DNA of 64,000 bases from Sambucus nigra. Its lineage: Eukaryota; Streptophyta; Magnoliopsida; Dipsacales; Adoxaceae. Positions 21,726-33,470 of this stretch are shown one piece after another. Location: NCBI GenBank assembly GCA_949130495.1, contig OX422215.1, positions 529,463,755 to 529,527,754 on the forward strand, written 5' to 3'. A program made the translations under genes and the position numbers. The notes under the pieces are model-generated. The model saw only the letters and a list, made by a program, of their open reading frames with translations. It made no database searches and was not told the origin of the DNA. Every line of letters starts with the position of its first letter. Positions within the stretch are counted from its first letter, which is position 1.

Positions 21726-24585
21726 TGTAACACCCCGTATTTCTGTGCATGTAATATTTAATTAATTCGGGAAATTTTAAATTACTTCTATGTTGTAATT
21801 TAATTGAATTACTTATGGTAATATTTATTTAAATATTAATTGGAGAGTTAATGGTTAATATATAGGGAAATTTAATTACTAAGTGAATAGTAATAATTTA
21901 TTTACGTAATAACGTGTATCAGTGATGTGGCATTTTTTATCTCAACCGGGAGTCGGTATAGACTAATTTGGGTGTGAGATAAGGATTTGTATAAATTAAT
22001 TAGGATGTCAATTTTGAGTGCACGATTAAGTCCGGATGGGCCGAGATAGTTGGAAAAGTGTACTCGGGGGTAGTAAACGGGTCACGGGATGTGTTTAGGC
22101 ATAATCGGGCTCACACGGGGCTATTTGGGTCACTTGGACTAGGCCCTTTAGGCTAAAAACGGAATTTGGGTTTTAAGACCTAAATCCAAGAGTGGGGAAC
22201 GACAGAGAAACATAAATCTAAATCTAAGAATTTTGGGAGAAAGTGAGAGGGAGCAGTTAGAGCCAAATTGGAGTCTTTTGGAGACAAGGTAGGGAACCTA
22301 TTGGAAGTTTATCATCAACCTTGCGAATAACACACTCGGATCAGACCCTACGAAACCATAAGGCAAGTGGTTATCTTGCTGTGATATTAATTGATGTTAT
22401 TCAATTCATATTTTTGTGATGTCGAGTAAAAAAAATGAAATTGGAACCTAACGAGTAAAAAAAAACTGGGAATATCCCCAAATCAGAAAAGTAGAGATTT
22501 ATGAGATTAAATTTATGTTTGAGGTTCTATGAGAGGCCCTGATCATGTTTCTATATAGTTATGATGTTGATTGTGCTTGGATTAGACCAATGTAAAGTTT
22601 AGGAATTGGAGAATTTCGTTAATGGAGGAAACAACAAGGCGGAGAAGACGATCACTTGTTCGATCAATCGATCGACGGTTGGGGTCGCTCGATCAACCCT
22701 TCAGGTTTTTTGGCAGTTTGGCTTATGGATTTATATGGGTAAAAATTATAGTTGCAAATTTTCCCTAGCATAATAAAGAGAGAAAAATAAATTATGAGAT
22801 TAAATTCTTAACAATTGTAAAGGGATATAATTGGTAGTGGTGGGGGAATTAAGGGAGACACATTTCGAACGAATTTTGAGAAATAAATTCTGTAAGAATA
22901 AAATAACGAACTGGGCGAATAAGTTCTGATGTGGTAGTAGGGCGACACTACTTAAATTAATTATGGGTGAAAACTAATTAATTCGGAGTCGGGGATTAGA
23001 CTCGGGTAGTATATTAATTTCGGGCCACAAGAGCGAGCCCAAGTATATTAGTTGGGTGTCACCAAAAATAATTTAATTAATTAATGTGTAAGTTAATTAA
23101 TAATCAGAGTTGGACCATAAACTCAAGATATTATGTATAGGCTTGTGTTATGGACTTAGTACACGGTAAAGCCGAGATATTTTATATTTAAATATACGAT
23201 GTGTGATAGTATATATATGATGTGTGCTTATAAATATCAGTGGTTAGATATTATTAATACATATACTCTAGTGCTATCAAGGGAGGTTGCACGTAGTGGG
23301 TGAATCCCATAGCTTGAGGAGTAGGGCGAGTATATCCCCAGATCATAGCGTCCGTTATATGGATGAGGGGCTTATCTCACTTTCAGGGAAGGAATATGAC
23401 CGCCTCCATTAAGTTTATGTTTTTGGACAAGTTAGTGAGCGATTCTGACTTGGGGTAACTAGGTTATGCGAGTACACCTAGTGTGATAGCACTTTAGAGA
23501 ATACATCCGGTGAGTTATTACCCGGGAGGATGGGTTATATTTATATTCAACATATGTGTGAATGTTGTAATATGGTTATACGTATATAATGAGATAAATA
23601 ATTATATACGGGTCATTAAATACATGAAGTGAATTGTATTAATTATATATGTGTTATATTCACATTCAACATGTGTGATTGTTGTAAGATAACTGTACGT
23701 ACATAACGGGGTGAATAATTATATACGGGAAATTTAAATATATGGAGAAAAGTGTATTAATTATATAACTAGTGAATGTTATATGTCTTTCAAGGAAGAT
23801 GATTAACTAAGTTAAGGTGATAAATAACTTATAAATCATGCTTTTAAAATACTCAGGATTGAGTAGGGTACTTGACAAGAGTTATATCAGGTATCTAGTT
23901 TCGGGGTAGAGGACTAGGTGGGATATGAAGAAGACGTTAGGTGTGCACATTAGTTGAGGGGTGAGTCTATCCTCAAGGGAGTGCGACACTAACTAATATA
24001 TGAAGCTCATTCATGCATATTTATTACTGCAAGTTAATCATTTGCTAAATATTTTCAAAATGTTTTGGGTTCTAACCCTCGCTATAAAATATTTTCAAAA
24101 CCTTTTAGGTGTCCAGCCATGGGGACGTCAGGCTTGATTCATTCCAAGGATTCGCTACTGCAGCATATGTGGATGTTGCAGGATTTGGATAGGCACCTCT
24201 ATTCCTTATATTCCTAGTGTAGGGATTTTCTATCAGATATCCGAGCATGTTGCTCGCGGTTTTATTTAGTATTTATTTCAGATACTTGCGATCCATTATT
24301 GTCTGTATTTACATTTGTGTTGGATTTTAGCCGATGGTTTATTCGGCCAGTTTCTTATTTATATGTGATGGTTGGACTCAGTTACCTCGTGATTGTTAAT
24401 GGTTTATTTACGCATGAGTAATTCATTGAATTAATGAAATATAAACTTGGCAGCAGTCAAATTTCACGTAGGTGATTAGTAATTAAAAAGTTTCGACAGT
24501 GTTGCGAAGAATGAACTAACTGAGAAACCTATTCTAATTTAATTTATGACTGATCACCCTGGGTTTAATTAGGCAGGGTGTCACA
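21726..24585 (+). mobile_element. Solo LTR Q (2.86 kb) inserted in the LTR of P
   Basis: It runs TGTAACACCCCGTATTTCTG to AGGCAGGGTGTCACA with no internal region. The flanks are CTCGG (21721-21725) and CTTGG (24586-24590), a 5 bp target duplication with one change. Homologous stretches with the LTR of P include TCTAGTGCTATC (about 23268 and 26221) and GTATATCCCCAG (about 23330 and 26274). A degraded CGATCAATCGATCGA palindrome cluster lies at 22648-22700. Solo LTRs come from recombination between the two LTRs of one element. Confidence 0.9.
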
Positions 24586-25285
24586 CTTGGATGAAGATTT
24601 CAAGTGCACGGTTAGTTTTGAAATGGCCAAGATAGTTAGAATAGAGTACACAGGGGCAATGTTTAGGTTTTAGGGACTTTTGGACTAGTAGGGACTCGTA
24701 ATTGTGTAAACGAGTCATTTTTGGGTTTAATAGGAGATAAACCTCTTTTCTTTCATATAAGCCACGAGAGATAGGGAGAGAAAGAAAGAATTGAGAGAAA
24801 GAAGAGAAAGAGAAAGGAAGAAGGGAAAAGAGGAAGAAGAAAGGGACTTCCGGACCAAACTCCACGGGATTCGATTCGATGTCGTCGGATTTTATTCCCG
24901 AGGCAAGTGTTTACTTGCTTTATTCATTTGGGTGTGTACCTCATATTATAGTTGGTAAACTATATGATTTTTGGGTTAGGACCCTTAAAATAAATTTGGA
25001 AAATTTGAGTATGAAATTACAATTTGATGTATTATAAACTCTTAATGATTTCTAGTTTTAAACCTACGTTAATGGTGTGTAGAAATGGGAGAAAATGATA
25101 AACTAGGGTTTTAAGGGTTTAATATAAGAGAGATAGTTTAATACCATAAATTAATTGATGTGTTAGTTAGAAATCAGTGTTAGGATGATTATATTGATGT
25201 TGGTTGAGGTTAGAAACCATAAAAATGGAGAATGGGTTGATATTTGGGTATTTTGGAGAAGATGAAATCGTCCAAACAGTGCCCT

Positions 25286-25482
25286 CCGAATAGGGCGAAT
25301 CGATTCAGGTCTAGACCGAATCGATTCTCATAAGGGGACGTGTAAGGTTGTCTCAGGCCGAATTGATTCGCCTTGGAGGACCTTCTTGCATAACACTTTC
25401 CAAATCAATTCGGATGGAAATCGAGTCGATTCGGTAGCCCAAATCGATTCTCATTTGGGGGCGAATCGATTCACCTTTATTG
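25286..25482. repeat. GAATCGATTC palindrome cluster in LTR of P
   Basis: Perfect GAATCGATTC occurs three times (about 25298, 25318 and 25463). Near copies occur at about 25358 (GAATTGATTCG), 25403 (AATCAATTCGG), 25425 (GAGTCGATTCGG) and 25442 (AAATCGATTC). Intervals are irregular. Confidence 0.8.
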
Positions 25483-26661
25483 AAATTGGTAGTTTTCCTT
25501 CTTTGTGTTTAGGGGAAGTTAAATTGCAATTGGAGATTATTATGGGGGATTCTAGTTATGATATTAGGATTCCTAGATGATGGTATTGAGGGTGAGTAAA
25601 CCTTGAGATGAAAGAGGGAACCTCGGGTTCATTTAGTGTACAATCCGGGGGACGGACCTAGAGAATGTTCGGGTCGAGTAACATTCAAGAGAGAGGTCTT
25701 CGGGAAGTGTGTAGAGATATTTATGTGGTTATAATGATTATGGGATGAATGCATTTGAGTAGATCCTAGGATACGATTAGGATGGAATCTAGGATATGGG
25801 CTAACGAGGATTAAGCGACTATCTGCTATGTCACTTGACGACTATGATTATAGGTGATGCGATACCTATGGAACCAAAATAAGTCGATAGTATATTTATT
25901 TGATTATTACGAATTGGTATATTCGGGATTATAAATAAATCCTTAAAAGTGATTAAGGTGCGAGTTATATACTAAGTAAGAGAATACTTATATGCTATTT
26001 CGAATGGGAACATTCGGGGTTATTGGCTATCGCTATAAGAGTTTGGAATTTATAGCCATATATATTGAGAACTGATATATATATATATTATATACGGGAG
26101 TTATTATATGATATGATATGGAAATAAATATATATGTATGTGATTGGTATATTTATATCTTAGAGGCTGGTTCCACAAGCTTCCCTGGGCATAGGGATGG
26201 ACATCTAGATTATATATTTTCTCTAGTGCTATCTAGGGAGGTGGGTGAATACCCTTACTTAGGAGCAGGGAGAGTATATCCCCAGGTCATATTGTCCTGC
26301 ATATGAGGGCGATAGTTTTATTCCACTTTCAATAGGGAATGTGACCTCCTCCACCGTTGTGTATTTTTACCATGACCATGAGTGAGTCTGGCTTGGTACC
26401 ATGGTTGATTGAGTAAAATCGAATGTGGATAGACATTATAAGACTGCATCCTCGAGTTATAGCTCAGTGGTATGGTTATTATACTTTTGATTGTAATAGG
26501 TATAATTATAATTGTTGCGTATAATATATTTCTTGTATATGAATATGAGATATCATATAAAGTCAACTTATGTAAAGTGAAAAGAATGAATAAGGTGTTA
26601 TTCCCCTTCCGGTAGATTTATATTCGAATTTATATGAATATGAATCTTAGGTTCTAGTGAG

Positions 26662-26662
<1 letters not shown>

Positions 26663-26750
<88 letters not shown>
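26663..26750. repeat. (TA)n microsatellite, about 44 units
   Basis: An uninterrupted AT/TA dinucleotide run of about 88 bp in the LTR of P, with one of the ~130 bp core repeats starting right after it. Its exact length may be affected by assembly. Confidence 0.95.
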
Positions 26751-26751
<1 letters not shown>

Positions 26752-26755
26752 CTGA

Positions 26756-26885
26756 GGGCCTAATGGATCTCAATGATCAACATTGTCAGGTAGTAGTGTA
26801 TCGGGGGGTTCCTTATTTGGATTTTGCTTCGCAAGACACCCCAGGCACGAAACGTAGTGCAATGTTGGGAATGGGGAGAAGTTTA
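26756..26885 (+). repeat. Core repeat copy in the LTR of P
   Basis: It contains GGGGTTCCTTATTTGGATTT, then CGCAAGACACCCCA and a TGTTGGGAATGGGGAG end. It matches the blocks in A (60-1065, inverted) and in the interior of P (29280 and 29740). Solo LTR Q lacks this block at the equivalent place, so it is an insertion in P's LTR and not part of the ancestral LTR. Confidence 0.7.
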
Positions 26886-27615
26886 GTCCTTAGTACTCGG
26901 GTTTATGAGGACTTTTAGAAGATGGGTGAAACAGATTAGTTAGGCGGGTTAGATTAACTAGGTTGTTTAAAAGGTCTGCAATAGGTGTGCACTATTAGAA
27001 GAGGGGTGAGGTGTATCTCATGAGAGTGCGATACGAATTTAAATACGAGAGATTTCATATTTTATAATAAGGCATTTATGTAGTTGCTAAATAATTTTCA
27101 AAAACTCAGGCTCTGACCCGTTTCTCTATTTTCCTCTCTCTTGCTATATATCTATTTATATTAGGCATCCAGGCACAGGGACGCCTGGATGATGATTCTT
27201 TCGAGTCAGACGTTTGTTGAAATAGCTATGGATGCCAACATGTTATTGTAGATGATTCTATCCTTGAGATCTAGATAGGAGGTATTGTAGAAACATTCGG
27301 GCCGATAGCCCAACTGTATTCATTTATTCTTTTATATCCTTTTTAGCGCGGCATTCGATTTGGTTGTATTATGTTAAACCGAGTGTTCGGTTACTTTATA
27401 TCATTTCAGTTTCGTATATATAAATGCGTGAATGTTTTATTTAGTTGGTTTGGTTAAAAAGATTAGTTAATATAAAATGTTGACGCTGGCCTAATAAGTT
27501 ATTAGTAATTAAATTGGTTTTCGACAGTGATGCTAAGAATGAACCATATGAGACTCCTATTTTAATTTGATATAGGATTGATCACCCAGTATTTTAATAG
27601 GCAGGGTGTCACAGA

Positions 27616-27627
27616 TGGTATTAGAGC
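27616..27627 (+). other. Primer-binding site of element P
   Basis: TGGTATTAGAGC follows the LTR end after a GA spacer. It differs by one C-to-T change from the initiator Met primer site. The following CATCAGGTTCTAG also matches element A (minus strand, 2210-2223). Confidence 0.85.
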
Positions 27628-30600
27628 ATCAGGTTCTAGTGTCTTTACGAATTTGTGTGAAAGTAATACATTTTCAACATTACTTTCGATATGATATAGA
27701 GCCTTATGATTAGGATTGTTGATTCCTTTTATGAGATTTCGTTCTCCTTCCATTATGTAAGATTATAGTAAATCTTTTGTGCGCTCAGTTGAGATTCAGG
27801 TGCGGATCGATGAAGGGAGACCAGGGAAGTCCGTTATGAGGGAAGTAGGAGGCGTGGTTGAGTTGGAGCTGTTAGTTGAAGTCGAGGACGAGGACCACAT
27901 TAGATGTCACTCCCCTTGTGGAATTGTCAAGGATTGCTGCAACGAATACTAAGGTATAGTAGTTATAACTATCCACGTACCTCTATAGTAAAGAATGATG
28001 CTAAACTTGAATTATACCCAGTGAAGTTAAATTGGGAAAAAGGTTGAAAGGATCTTTGATAAGGACCATACGTTAAAGTTAAGTAATGCAGAGGCAGTGT
28101 AGATTTATTCAGTGGAAGTATAGGGCTCAAAAGCTTTGGCTTAGAGAGGGTATAGAAAGGACCAGATGTGAAAATTCGAGGAAATTTTTTCACTCGTTGG
28201 AGAAATGTTGAAATGGTGGGAACGATGGTCACCATACTTGAGGGAGCAGGATGTTTATCTCATAGAGGAATCTTACGGATGATTTTAATCGCGATTTCTT
28301 TAATTTACCAAACATGGGGAGAGTGTAGTTTCTAAATTATACACATAAGGATTGGTCAGAGGCCAACAGTGAATAAAGAGTTATATGGATAAGTGAACTT
28401 TGTACCAAATTAAGGTGGGTACAATGAAGAGAGAGTCCTTCAGAGGACTGATAGGGTCACTTATAAGTGTTGCTAACACTTATGTAGAATTTGTGTTTGC
28501 GCGACCCCACAGGTGATTGTCAGGATCAAGGCTATAGAGTCCAAGATACTAATAACCTTAACGTGGTCAGGGAGGCTAGAGACGGGGAAATATGGTGATG
28601 TGGAACGTAGAACCACAAGCTTTGATCTTACCCGACCTGAGTTTAAGGACAAGAATAGGGTGCCGAGATGGGGCATTGATTTAAGTAGTTTTGGTTCAGT
28701 TAAGACAAGTGTACTATGTCCGGGAACCAATTAGAGAAGTTAGGGAGATTGGTAAAGTTATTATTATGAGTTTCACCTCAGATGAAGGAGGTATATTTTG
28801 TGTGGCTAGATTGAGTCACAGTATTTTATTAGCCCTAGATTCGTGCGTGTGATTCGAGTTTACTGTTAGTATCGGTAACATTATATAGTGTATGTCTATA
28901 TGTTTTTTTGCAGTAGCGGGGTTTTATTTTCCTTCATTCACTGTGAAAAAAATGGGTGTTGGTATTTTGAGATTATATTTGGTTTGCACTGCTCGTTTTG
29001 TATGTTTTATACGAGTATAGTACTATTCTGAGTATAATAGGTATTTGTGGATAATCGGAGCGATATAAGGCTAATGATTGCAAGACTATCATATCCGTAG
29101 TTCCAGGGTGGAACGGGTTGTTATTACGATATCTCACCTGGATATAGGTTGAGCTTGTCTTTATTATACATTTAGATGGAACTTCGGTGAGTAGATGTTT
29201 CACTATCTTGACGTTAGTGTATGGGGACCTTATAGATATGATCTAAGGTATGCATGATTAATTATGTTATATGTTTCATGCTGACATACCTCCATGACCG
29301 ACAATGTTAAGTGGTAGTGTATCATAGGGGTTCCTTGTTTGGATTTTTCTTTGCGAGACACTCCACGCATGAACCTTGACGACGTTGGGAGTGGAGAGAT
29401 GTTGTATACTAGGATGTTGGTTTTGATGATAGATTAGATAAGGGTCATGTGAAGATTAAAGGCTACTGGAAAAGCACTGAAAATGTTTCTCTCACCGCAA
29501 GTATGTTGGTGAGGCAAGGTAAAGGAAGTCGGGTTGAGGCTTAAAGCCATGCCTTGAATAGAAGGCGAATTCAGAGGAAATACGTTTTGGGTATGATATT
29601 CGTAACACTTTTGCGGAGAGTAGGCACACCCATTAGTTGGACTTTCCATCTTGCCAAGATGGAAGGATATAGTGGTTGAAGTACGTTAGTAGGTTAACGA
29701 GATAGGATTTAGAATGTCCCGATGGTGTGCCTTAGGCCGTTATATCTTGATGACCGACGATGTGAGGAACTAGTGTAACGAGAGGGTTCCTTGTTTGGAT
29801 TTTTCTTTACGAGACGTCCTATATATGAAATCAAGAAAATGTCGGAAGTAGAGAGAGGTCTTGAGCACTAGGGATATAGTTAGGACAATTCTCATTTTAC
29901 GTGTGTAGGAAAACACACTGATCTTATGACTATTTAGAGATAAGGACAGTCGAGCAAGTGGCGCTGATATATAAAGAATGGAATTTCGAATTATTCGAGT
30001 TAGGAATATCCAGGTGTTGTTACAAGGCTGAGGAAAATGAGGCCCATTTTTAGAGAGAGTGTTACGTATGGGACATTTATAATGGTTGTGCAGATAGGAA
30101 TGGATTATAGGGTGTATACGCACCTTGGTCAGATGGTTTTATGTATCGTCTAAAATAGAAGGGGCGTAGTATATAAAGCTGAAGAATATGCTTTGGAGCA
30201 GTTATAGGTTGGATTGAACGTCGTAGGATGCAAACGATAACCCAATTATGTAGGTGCAACAAGAGTTAGTACACCTAAGATAAGAGAGAAAACTGATGGT
30301 AATAGTCAAGCGTTAGTGTAGTTTCCTTTTGAGGGAGATTTGATGTCCTGATGTTAATGAATGGAAGCTTTGGGTGTCAGCTTTCCAATTAGATAGATAT
30401 GTTAGAGCTACGATTTTAGGCTCATTTTCTTTATATATGGTTATTTTTCGTTGTTATAGTTGATCTTACGATCGAGGTAGTGTTGTAACATATAAGGGTT
30501 TGGTTAGTCTTGTTGTTAAGCTAGTGCAATAGAAAATAAGCCTTGAGATGGGTGGGTACCGTGAACGACTATAAGGTAGGGTATCTTGATATTCAAACCA

Positions 30601-30640
30601 TACTAGATATCCATCACTCCCCCATTTTAAGGTCCTAACT
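27628..30640 (+). mobile_element. Element P internal region, decayed gag and two core repeats
   Basis: The first 1.5 kb corresponds to element A's interior (for example GATTxxTxxTTTATGAGAT, and CCACCATA-type plus GGxxGCAGGAxGT strings near 28230). A gag-like GEMLKWWERWSPY piece occurs near 28200-28240. It is heavily broken and no frame exceeds about 90 codons. Core repeats lie at about 29280-29405 and 29740-29865 (GGGTTCCTTGTTTGGATTTT, then CGAGAC). From about 29870 to 30640 I recognise nothing. The region ends where the LTR of J begins; P's pol and 3' LTR are not in the window. Confidence 0.6.
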
Positions 30641-31368
30641 TGGTAGTGAAATCATTAAGTAAATAAAGCATGTTGGGAAAGGCACAATCTTAGGAAAAAT
30701 TCCCTTTTGGGTAAAAACTTTTATTTCACTATATAATGCAAATCTCAACTTATAATTACATAGAGAAATCTGCAATGAATTATTTGCAGAAAACCTACAT
30801 AGACCGCAACCTGAAATTATCAAAGATTCCCCCAAGAACCTCAAGAACCGCAACTCTTCCTTCAACAATGAATAGCCTCGAGTATCCCCAATGACTATAG
30901 TCGTCTGCAATCATCTTCCACGAGAACTACCAATCCAGCAGTAAAAATGGCACTCTATAAAGATAAACTTCCACATAAGTATTTAGGTTCCACAAATTAT
31001 TCAGAAAAAAATTAGGATGTTTTGGTGAATCAAAAACTAGATGTTTTGGGAGTTTTAATGACAAGCCTATTTCGTTTGAACGACATGAGCAATTTATTTT
31101 GAAAAAAGCTTGCCTACAGATCTTACAAAGAAAAATTGCCTCATTTTAATTAAATTTTTTTTGAAAAATATCCCAATACTAAAGTAAAGCATTTACGAAG
31201 CTTAAACACATTCCTTACCAAAATCAATCTTCTAGATATCCGTTGTTAAAGAAACTTGATATTCGGATCCGTCGTCTTGAACAAATGATCGTGAACTTGC
31301 TTTGACAGTTGTAGCGGTATACGACATACACAATGTAACCTCGGGACTATTGAAAATACGTCCTTTCA
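30641..31368 (-). mobile_element. 3' LTR of Sirevirus-like element J
   Basis: On the minus strand it begins TGAAAGGACGTATTTTCAAT at 31368, preceded by a polypurine tract reading ACGTAGGGGGATATT. It ends near 30641-30647. It is the reverse complement of the LTR of I (63255-63991), with shared strings such as ATGACTATAGTCGTCTGC against the matching GCAGACGACTACGGTCAT. The orientation shows the element body lies to the right. Confidence 0.85.
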
Positions 31369-32003
31369 AATATCCCCCTACGTCTATGCCGATACAAAAT
31401 AAAAATAATCTAAATTATCAGTACAAAAATCCTATACAAATATAATACCCTCACATGCAACCCAAAAACCGTAAAGATACTAAATATGCAAGTCTTCAAA
31501 TTCTCTTCAAAATCTTCACCCTTGAAATCTTGAAATATCTTTGCTATCCTTGCGCTTCTTTAATGTGCTTTCCAAATGATCATGAAGTCCTGCACACAAT
31601 AAATAAATCAAATACCTTTATGAAGTATCGAATTTGAAATGAGATAAACATAAATCAAATTAAGTAAATCAATTCTCCAATCTCCCCCATAATTCAAATT
31701 CTTAGTCCCCCATAATTCATAATTCTTTCTCCCCTTTTTATTTGTCCAAAAGACACAAGGAAAAGAATAAACACAACTAAATACAGAGTGTCATGACAAG
31801 TATATCAAATATATATCAATTAAACTCATGCAAGGATAAAATCAAAAGCAATCACAACCAACAATCCCCATTTGTTCAAGACTCCATGGTGTCTGCTTTT
31901 CTTCTGTCTCTGTGTAGACACACACACACACACACACATACACACAATAGTTTAGTTTTTTTTATTAAAAAGTTACCACAATAAACAAATCCCTCACTAT
32001 ACA
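31369..32003 (-). mobile_element. Element J 3' untranslated region, cut by Tat element D
   Basis: This is the reverse complement of 62770-63254 of element I at roughly nine bases in ten by eye, for example TGTCATGACAAGTATATCAA against TTGATATACTTGTCATGACA. It has stacked CTCCCCC tracts (multiple polypurine tracts on the minus strand), a (CA)n tract at about 31918-31945, and no coding region. It ends at ATACA before the LTR of D. The remainder of J is not found to the right. Confidence 0.75.
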
Positions 32004-32415
32004 TGAGGGTACCTCGATTAACTATTATGGCCCAGATGAGTAGCCCAATTAAGTTCGGTTCGAAGTCTTAAGGCCTCGTGCATAACTAATTCAGTTATGA
32101 CCCATTCAAACCCTAAAATCTCTCAAGAGATATTCTAGGGATCATAGGTTAACGTGGAGGAGTCCAATACCTCCACTCTTCGAGAAATTACATGTATATA
32201 TTAAACCCTCAGCCCGGGGCAAAGGGCACATAATTGTAAACACTCCCCCGGAGTAAAGAGAAATAAGAAATAGAGAGCAACACCGTGGACGTAGGCCATT
32301 TTATCGAACCACGTATATCTTGTGTCATGTGTGATTTTAGTTATTTTGTGTTCTTTATTTATTCTCGTGATCGGATTTGCTTATTATTTTTGTGTTGACA
32401 TTTATTGTCACCACA
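32004..32415 (+). mobile_element. 5' LTR of Tat element D (412 bp)
   Basis: It runs TGAGGGTACCTCG to ATTGTCACCACA, just before a TGGCGCCGT primer site. It matches the LTR of E read on the minus strand: ATGAGTAGCCCAATT, CCGGAGTA, GGTTCAGC-like and TTGTCACCACA blocks in the same order, 412 against 414 bp. A TATA-like string (TATATATTAAACCC at about 32195) is shared with E. The 5 bp before the LTR are ATACA. Confidence 0.85.
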
Positions 32416-32417
32416 AT

Positions 32418-32429
32418 TGGCGCCGTCTG
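32418..32429 (+). other. Primer-binding site of element D
   Basis: TGGCGCCGTCTG lies two bases inside the LTR end. The first nine bases match the complement of the tRNA-Asp 3' end (TGGCGCCGT). TGGCGCCGTCTGTGGGAA is a common form in Tat-lineage elements. Confidence 0.75.
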
Positions 32430-32482
32430 TGAATAGCGATTGTTTTTTCTTTGAAGAAAGCCTTCACCATCAAGAACCCAAA

Positions 32483-33470
32483 ATGTCTGGTCACAGCGAT
32501 AACGCCCTTTAAGAAGGGGATATTCAAGACCAACCCATTCCTCGAAGGGTTAGATCCTAAGTTCGACGTTCAAACCCAAGGCGTCGCCCAGAACGATAGG
32601 CCTCGGAAGAAAGCCAGGGACTAGCTAGGTCGACGTAAGTTTCCAGGCTGATCGATGCCTACGAGGCCAGACTCCAAGAGCAAGAGGAAGCTACTTGTAA
32701 GCAGGAAGCTGAGAACGCTCGCCTCAAGAGAAAACTAAAAAAGATGGAGAGATAACTCCATCTCAGCACGAGGCAACATCACTATCGCACTTCTAGCCCT
32801 CAGGTGACCAAGTCTCGTAGCCGAGGAAGGAGTCCAAGACATAGACCTCCAAAAATCGAGGGACGTAGGTCAGATGACGACTTATCTGAGCAACATCAAT
32901 CAGCTCGCCGTTATAGGAGCCCAGGCCGAGCGAATGACGACATTCGAAATTTGGTCCGAAGAGAAATGGACCAACACGTAGTGCATTGGTGTGCCGGGTC
33001 GACTAAAGAGCTGTCCAGGCGAGCTCTCAGGACCCAGATGAAATCCCCTTTCTCAAGGTAGATAGAAGAAGAAGAAGCCCCCAAGAACTTCGCAGTGCTT
33101 GGGTTTATGATCTACGATTGAAAGACCGACCCTATCGACCATGTTAGGCAGTATAGGCAAGTTAGGAACTGTTGGAATCACAGGGACGCATTAATGTGTT
33201 GGATCTCTCCGATGAGCTTATATGATGTGGCTCAAAAGTTGTTCGAGAGACTACCTCATCGATCCATTAGGAGCTTCGAGTCCCTAGCAGAGCTCTTCAC
33301 AGCTCGCTTCATTACCAGCATCTCCCACCCGAAGAGGATGGATTCTTTGTTGACAGTAAAGAAAATGCCCCAGGAGAGCCTCAAGAACGACGTGAGAGAT
33401 ATTGGGAGCTATTCAACAAGGTGGAGGACTGCTCGGAGCAGGGCTCTGTGGCGTCGTTTAAGATTGTTTT
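32483..33470 (+). pseudogene. Tat gag, element D, truncated by element G
   Basis: The gag of D starts MSGHSDNAL 65 bp after the primer site and follows the gag of E almost segment by segment: SRLIDAYEA, AENARLKRKLKKMER, RNLVRREMDQH, RRALRTQMKSPF, then EEEAPKxF..., LYDVAQKLFERLPHRSIRSF, LAELFTARFITS, HPKRMDSLLTVKKMPQESL. These are the N-terminal charged region and the capsid-like 'retrotransposon gag' region. There are stops in the first part and a frameshift near 33400. The reading ends inside the ASFKI segment, exactly where the TGTAAAGGG start of the LTR of G lies. The rest of D is not found in the window. Confidence 0.85.

Larger units (their letters stand above)
21454..27613 (+). mobile_element. 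5' LTR of Tekay-like element P, interrupted by solo LTR Q
   Basis: It starts TGTAATGCCCCG and ends AGGCAGGGTGTCACA, two bases before a Met-type primer site. Removing Q (21726-24585) leaves about 3.3 kb. The sequence on each side of Q joins into a continuous match to Q itself (for example AAGTGTCAGGT before, TTTCAAGTGCACGGTTAG after), which proves that both are LTRs of related families. GGCAC precedes the LTR as the presumed target duplication. The LTR contains a palindrome cluster (25290-25480), a (TA)n tract and one ~130 bp core repeat. Confidence 0.85.

Noticed and set aside
28473..28734. Overlapping 85- and 73-codon frames on both strands in element P
   Set aside because: No resemblance to gag or any domain, and they lie in decayed internal sequence. 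Overlapping frames on opposite strands without codon signal look like chance.
31916..31945. Possible regulatory (CA)n tract
   Set aside because: A simple microsatellite in the 3' untranslated region of J, absent from the matching part of I.
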